In this document: piece by piece, positions 43,019 through 44,018 of the stretch
Layout: every line of letters starts with the position of its first letter
Position numbering within the stretch: the stretch's first letter is position 1
From: a virus
Length of the DNA stretch: 44,018 nt
Virus record (IMG/VR): IMGVR_UViG_3300049460_000211
Location: 1-44,018 of that record
Reading direction: 5' to 3' (one strand)
Program-made: the position numbers and the translations under genes
Notes under the pieces: model-generated
The model's database searches: none
Seen by the model: the letters and a program-made list of their open reading frames with translations, nothing else
What the model was told of the DNA's origin: nothing

Positions 43019-44018
43019 ATGTTTAACAATCCGTCAAGAATTGATTCCAACTTTGACGAAGGCTTTGTCACTGAAGTTGACGTGACCAGAGGTTTCTGCA
43101 AAGTAAAAACTGTTCGGGGCCAGAACTTGGATCAGGTCCAATGGGGCCAGCCATCCGGTGGTTCCAGCAGAGCTGGCGACCGTGTTACACCCGTAATGGG
43201 AGATCGTGTTGCTGTCATGTACGGCCTCGGATATCCGGTGATTATTCTATTCATGTCAAAGACTCAGACAGTAGATAGTGCATTTCCGAAGCATATCGAT
43301 TCCGGAGATCCCGTCGCTGATACTGGCAACTTTAGTCCTGAAGGCATCAATGCAATTAATGACATTAACAAGCCTGGAGACATGGCAGTTGGCGACAGAA
43401 TTCTAGGTTCAAGCGGCGGAGGCATGTTAGCTATCCTACGCGGTGGTTCTCTGCTTCTTCGCAGCTCACGTTTGGCTGAAATCTTCATCTCCAAATGGGA
43501 CGACGTTGTTCGTATCGTTTCCAGAAACTTTGAACACTTCACCGATGTAAGCTCTGACATCATCAAGAACATCAAAGGTAGAGTGTACCGCTATACAGGC
43601 TATGCAGCAACTTCTTCCGCAGCGCAGATTGAAAATTACGGATATAACCTGTATTATGGAGATGTTGCACTTGCACAAGCAGTAAAGACTAATTATCAAA
43701 GTGTCACATCTTTGCCATCTGCTTCATCTATCATATTCCGGGAAGAAGTCCCTGCCGGGTCTATGTCACGTACTGTAGATGGGGGTAGTGGGGCTGTCAT
43801 TCAAATAGTGGGTCAAACAAAGGTGTACCAGGACGGGACAAAAGTCACAGTTGATTTTGGTGGAAATCATATTGCCACATGGGATGGATCTCAAATCACC
43901 CTCGACTACGAAGGGCAACAAACTGTTACACTCAACGCAAGTGTCATTGACCTAAAACATAGTAGTGGTGCTGAAGTAACTCTGGATAGTAATGGGGTAA
44001 ATGCAACCTATAGCGGTC
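43019..44018 (+). CDS. Baseplate spike protein, gpV/gp5-like, incomplete at the window end
   Basis: ATG 43019 has a GAGG ribosome binding site, and the frame is open for 333 codons to the end of the window. Residues 10-85 look like the OB-fold of phage baseplate spikes (FVTEVDVTRGFCKVKTVRGQ, then MGDRVAVMYGLGYPVIILFM). Residues 120-170 (GDMAVGDRILGSSGGGMLAI, then LLLRSSRLAEIFI) match the linker. The visible C-terminal part has short alternating strands (TVDFGGNHIATWDGSQITLD, then QTVTLNASVIDLKHSSGAEV) that would form a triple-stranded beta-helix. The protein pierces the host outer membrane on tail contraction. No late-type motif is seen directly upstream. Confidence 0.75.
   Translation, partial: MFNNPSRIDSNFDEGFVTEVDVTRGFCKVKTVRGQNLDQVQWGQPSGGSSRAGDRVTPVMGDRVAVMYGLGYPVIILFMSKTQTVDSAFPKHIDSGDPVADTGNFSPEGINAINDINKPGDMAVGDRILGSSGGGMLAILRGGSLLLRSSRLAEIFISKWDDVVRIVSRNFEHFTDVSSDIIKNIKGRVYRYTGYAATSSAAQIENYGYNLYYGDVALAQAVKTNYQSVTSLPSASSIIFREEVPAGSMSRTVDGGSGAVIQIVGQTKVYQDGTKVTVDFGGNHIATWDGSQITLDYEGQQTVTLNASVIDLKHSSGAEVTLDSNGVNATYSG

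Noticed and set aside
1-44018. tRNA genes, CRISPR arrays, insertion sequences and attachment sites
   Set aside because: I looked for cloverleaf-like sequences, regularly spaced repeats, transposase-like frames and integrase genes and saw none. The repeated elements present are promoters and terminators.

Overview
This window is part of the genome of a large tailed bacteriophage with a contractile tail (a myovirus), very likely a jumbo phage. It encodes a portal, a capsid maturation protease, a major capsid protein, connector proteins, a tail sheath, a tail tube, fibre-like proteins and a baseplate spike. It also encodes its own cellular-type multisubunit RNA polymerase, which is typical of jumbo phages. 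The host cannot be named from the sequence. Shine-Dalgarno sites are canonical and one promoter class looks like a bacterial extended -10 element, so a bacterial host is certain. No tRNA, CRISPR array, integrase, insertion sequence or large terminase is seen here.

Layout. 1-976: small leftward membrane-type genes. 1201-10890: rightward block with portal, RNAP beta, fibre genes and the middle part of RNAP beta-prime. 11000-18318: leftward block with a winged-helix-like protein, a DNA-end-repair operon (LigD-like phosphoesterase, SF2 helicase, small tagged protein, ATP-dependent ligase), a 394-residue unknown and two paralogous small proteins. 18413-23789: rightward, RNAP beta-prime C-terminal part, a lytic transglycosylase and two virion-type unknowns. 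23782-32451: head cluster with many small tagged proteins, the protease, a probable core protein, a decoration-like protein and the capsid protein. 32579-33214: three small leftward genes. 33324-39910: connectors, sheath and tube. 39957-42973: leftward small genes and a metallophosphoesterase. 43019 to the end: start of a baseplate spike gene.

Two promoter classes match the two strands. Almost every leftward transcription unit (and one tiny rightward gene) has TGGTATAAG or a close variant just upstream. Rightward virion and RNAP genes instead have TAAAATA followed by C or G. I infer that the first class is early or host-type and the second is late and possibly read by the phage RNAP. Intrinsic terminators separate the units.

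The most striking finding is a shared N-terminal tag of the form MNKYLEKIA on at least ten otherwise unrelated proteins: a helicase, a ligase, a 50-residue basic peptide and several glycine-zipper membrane-type proteins. It resembles in form and length the capsid targeting sequence of T4 internal proteins. I propose that it directs proteins into the prohead, so that the virion would carry a DNA-repair kit (helicase plus ligase, perhaps phosphoesterase) and membrane-active ejection proteins. The second is the architecture of the RNA polymerase: the beta C-terminus appears fused to the beta-prime N-terminal clamp segment (without its zinc ribbon), while the rest of beta-prime is encoded by two genes separated by a 7.5-kb leftward gene block.
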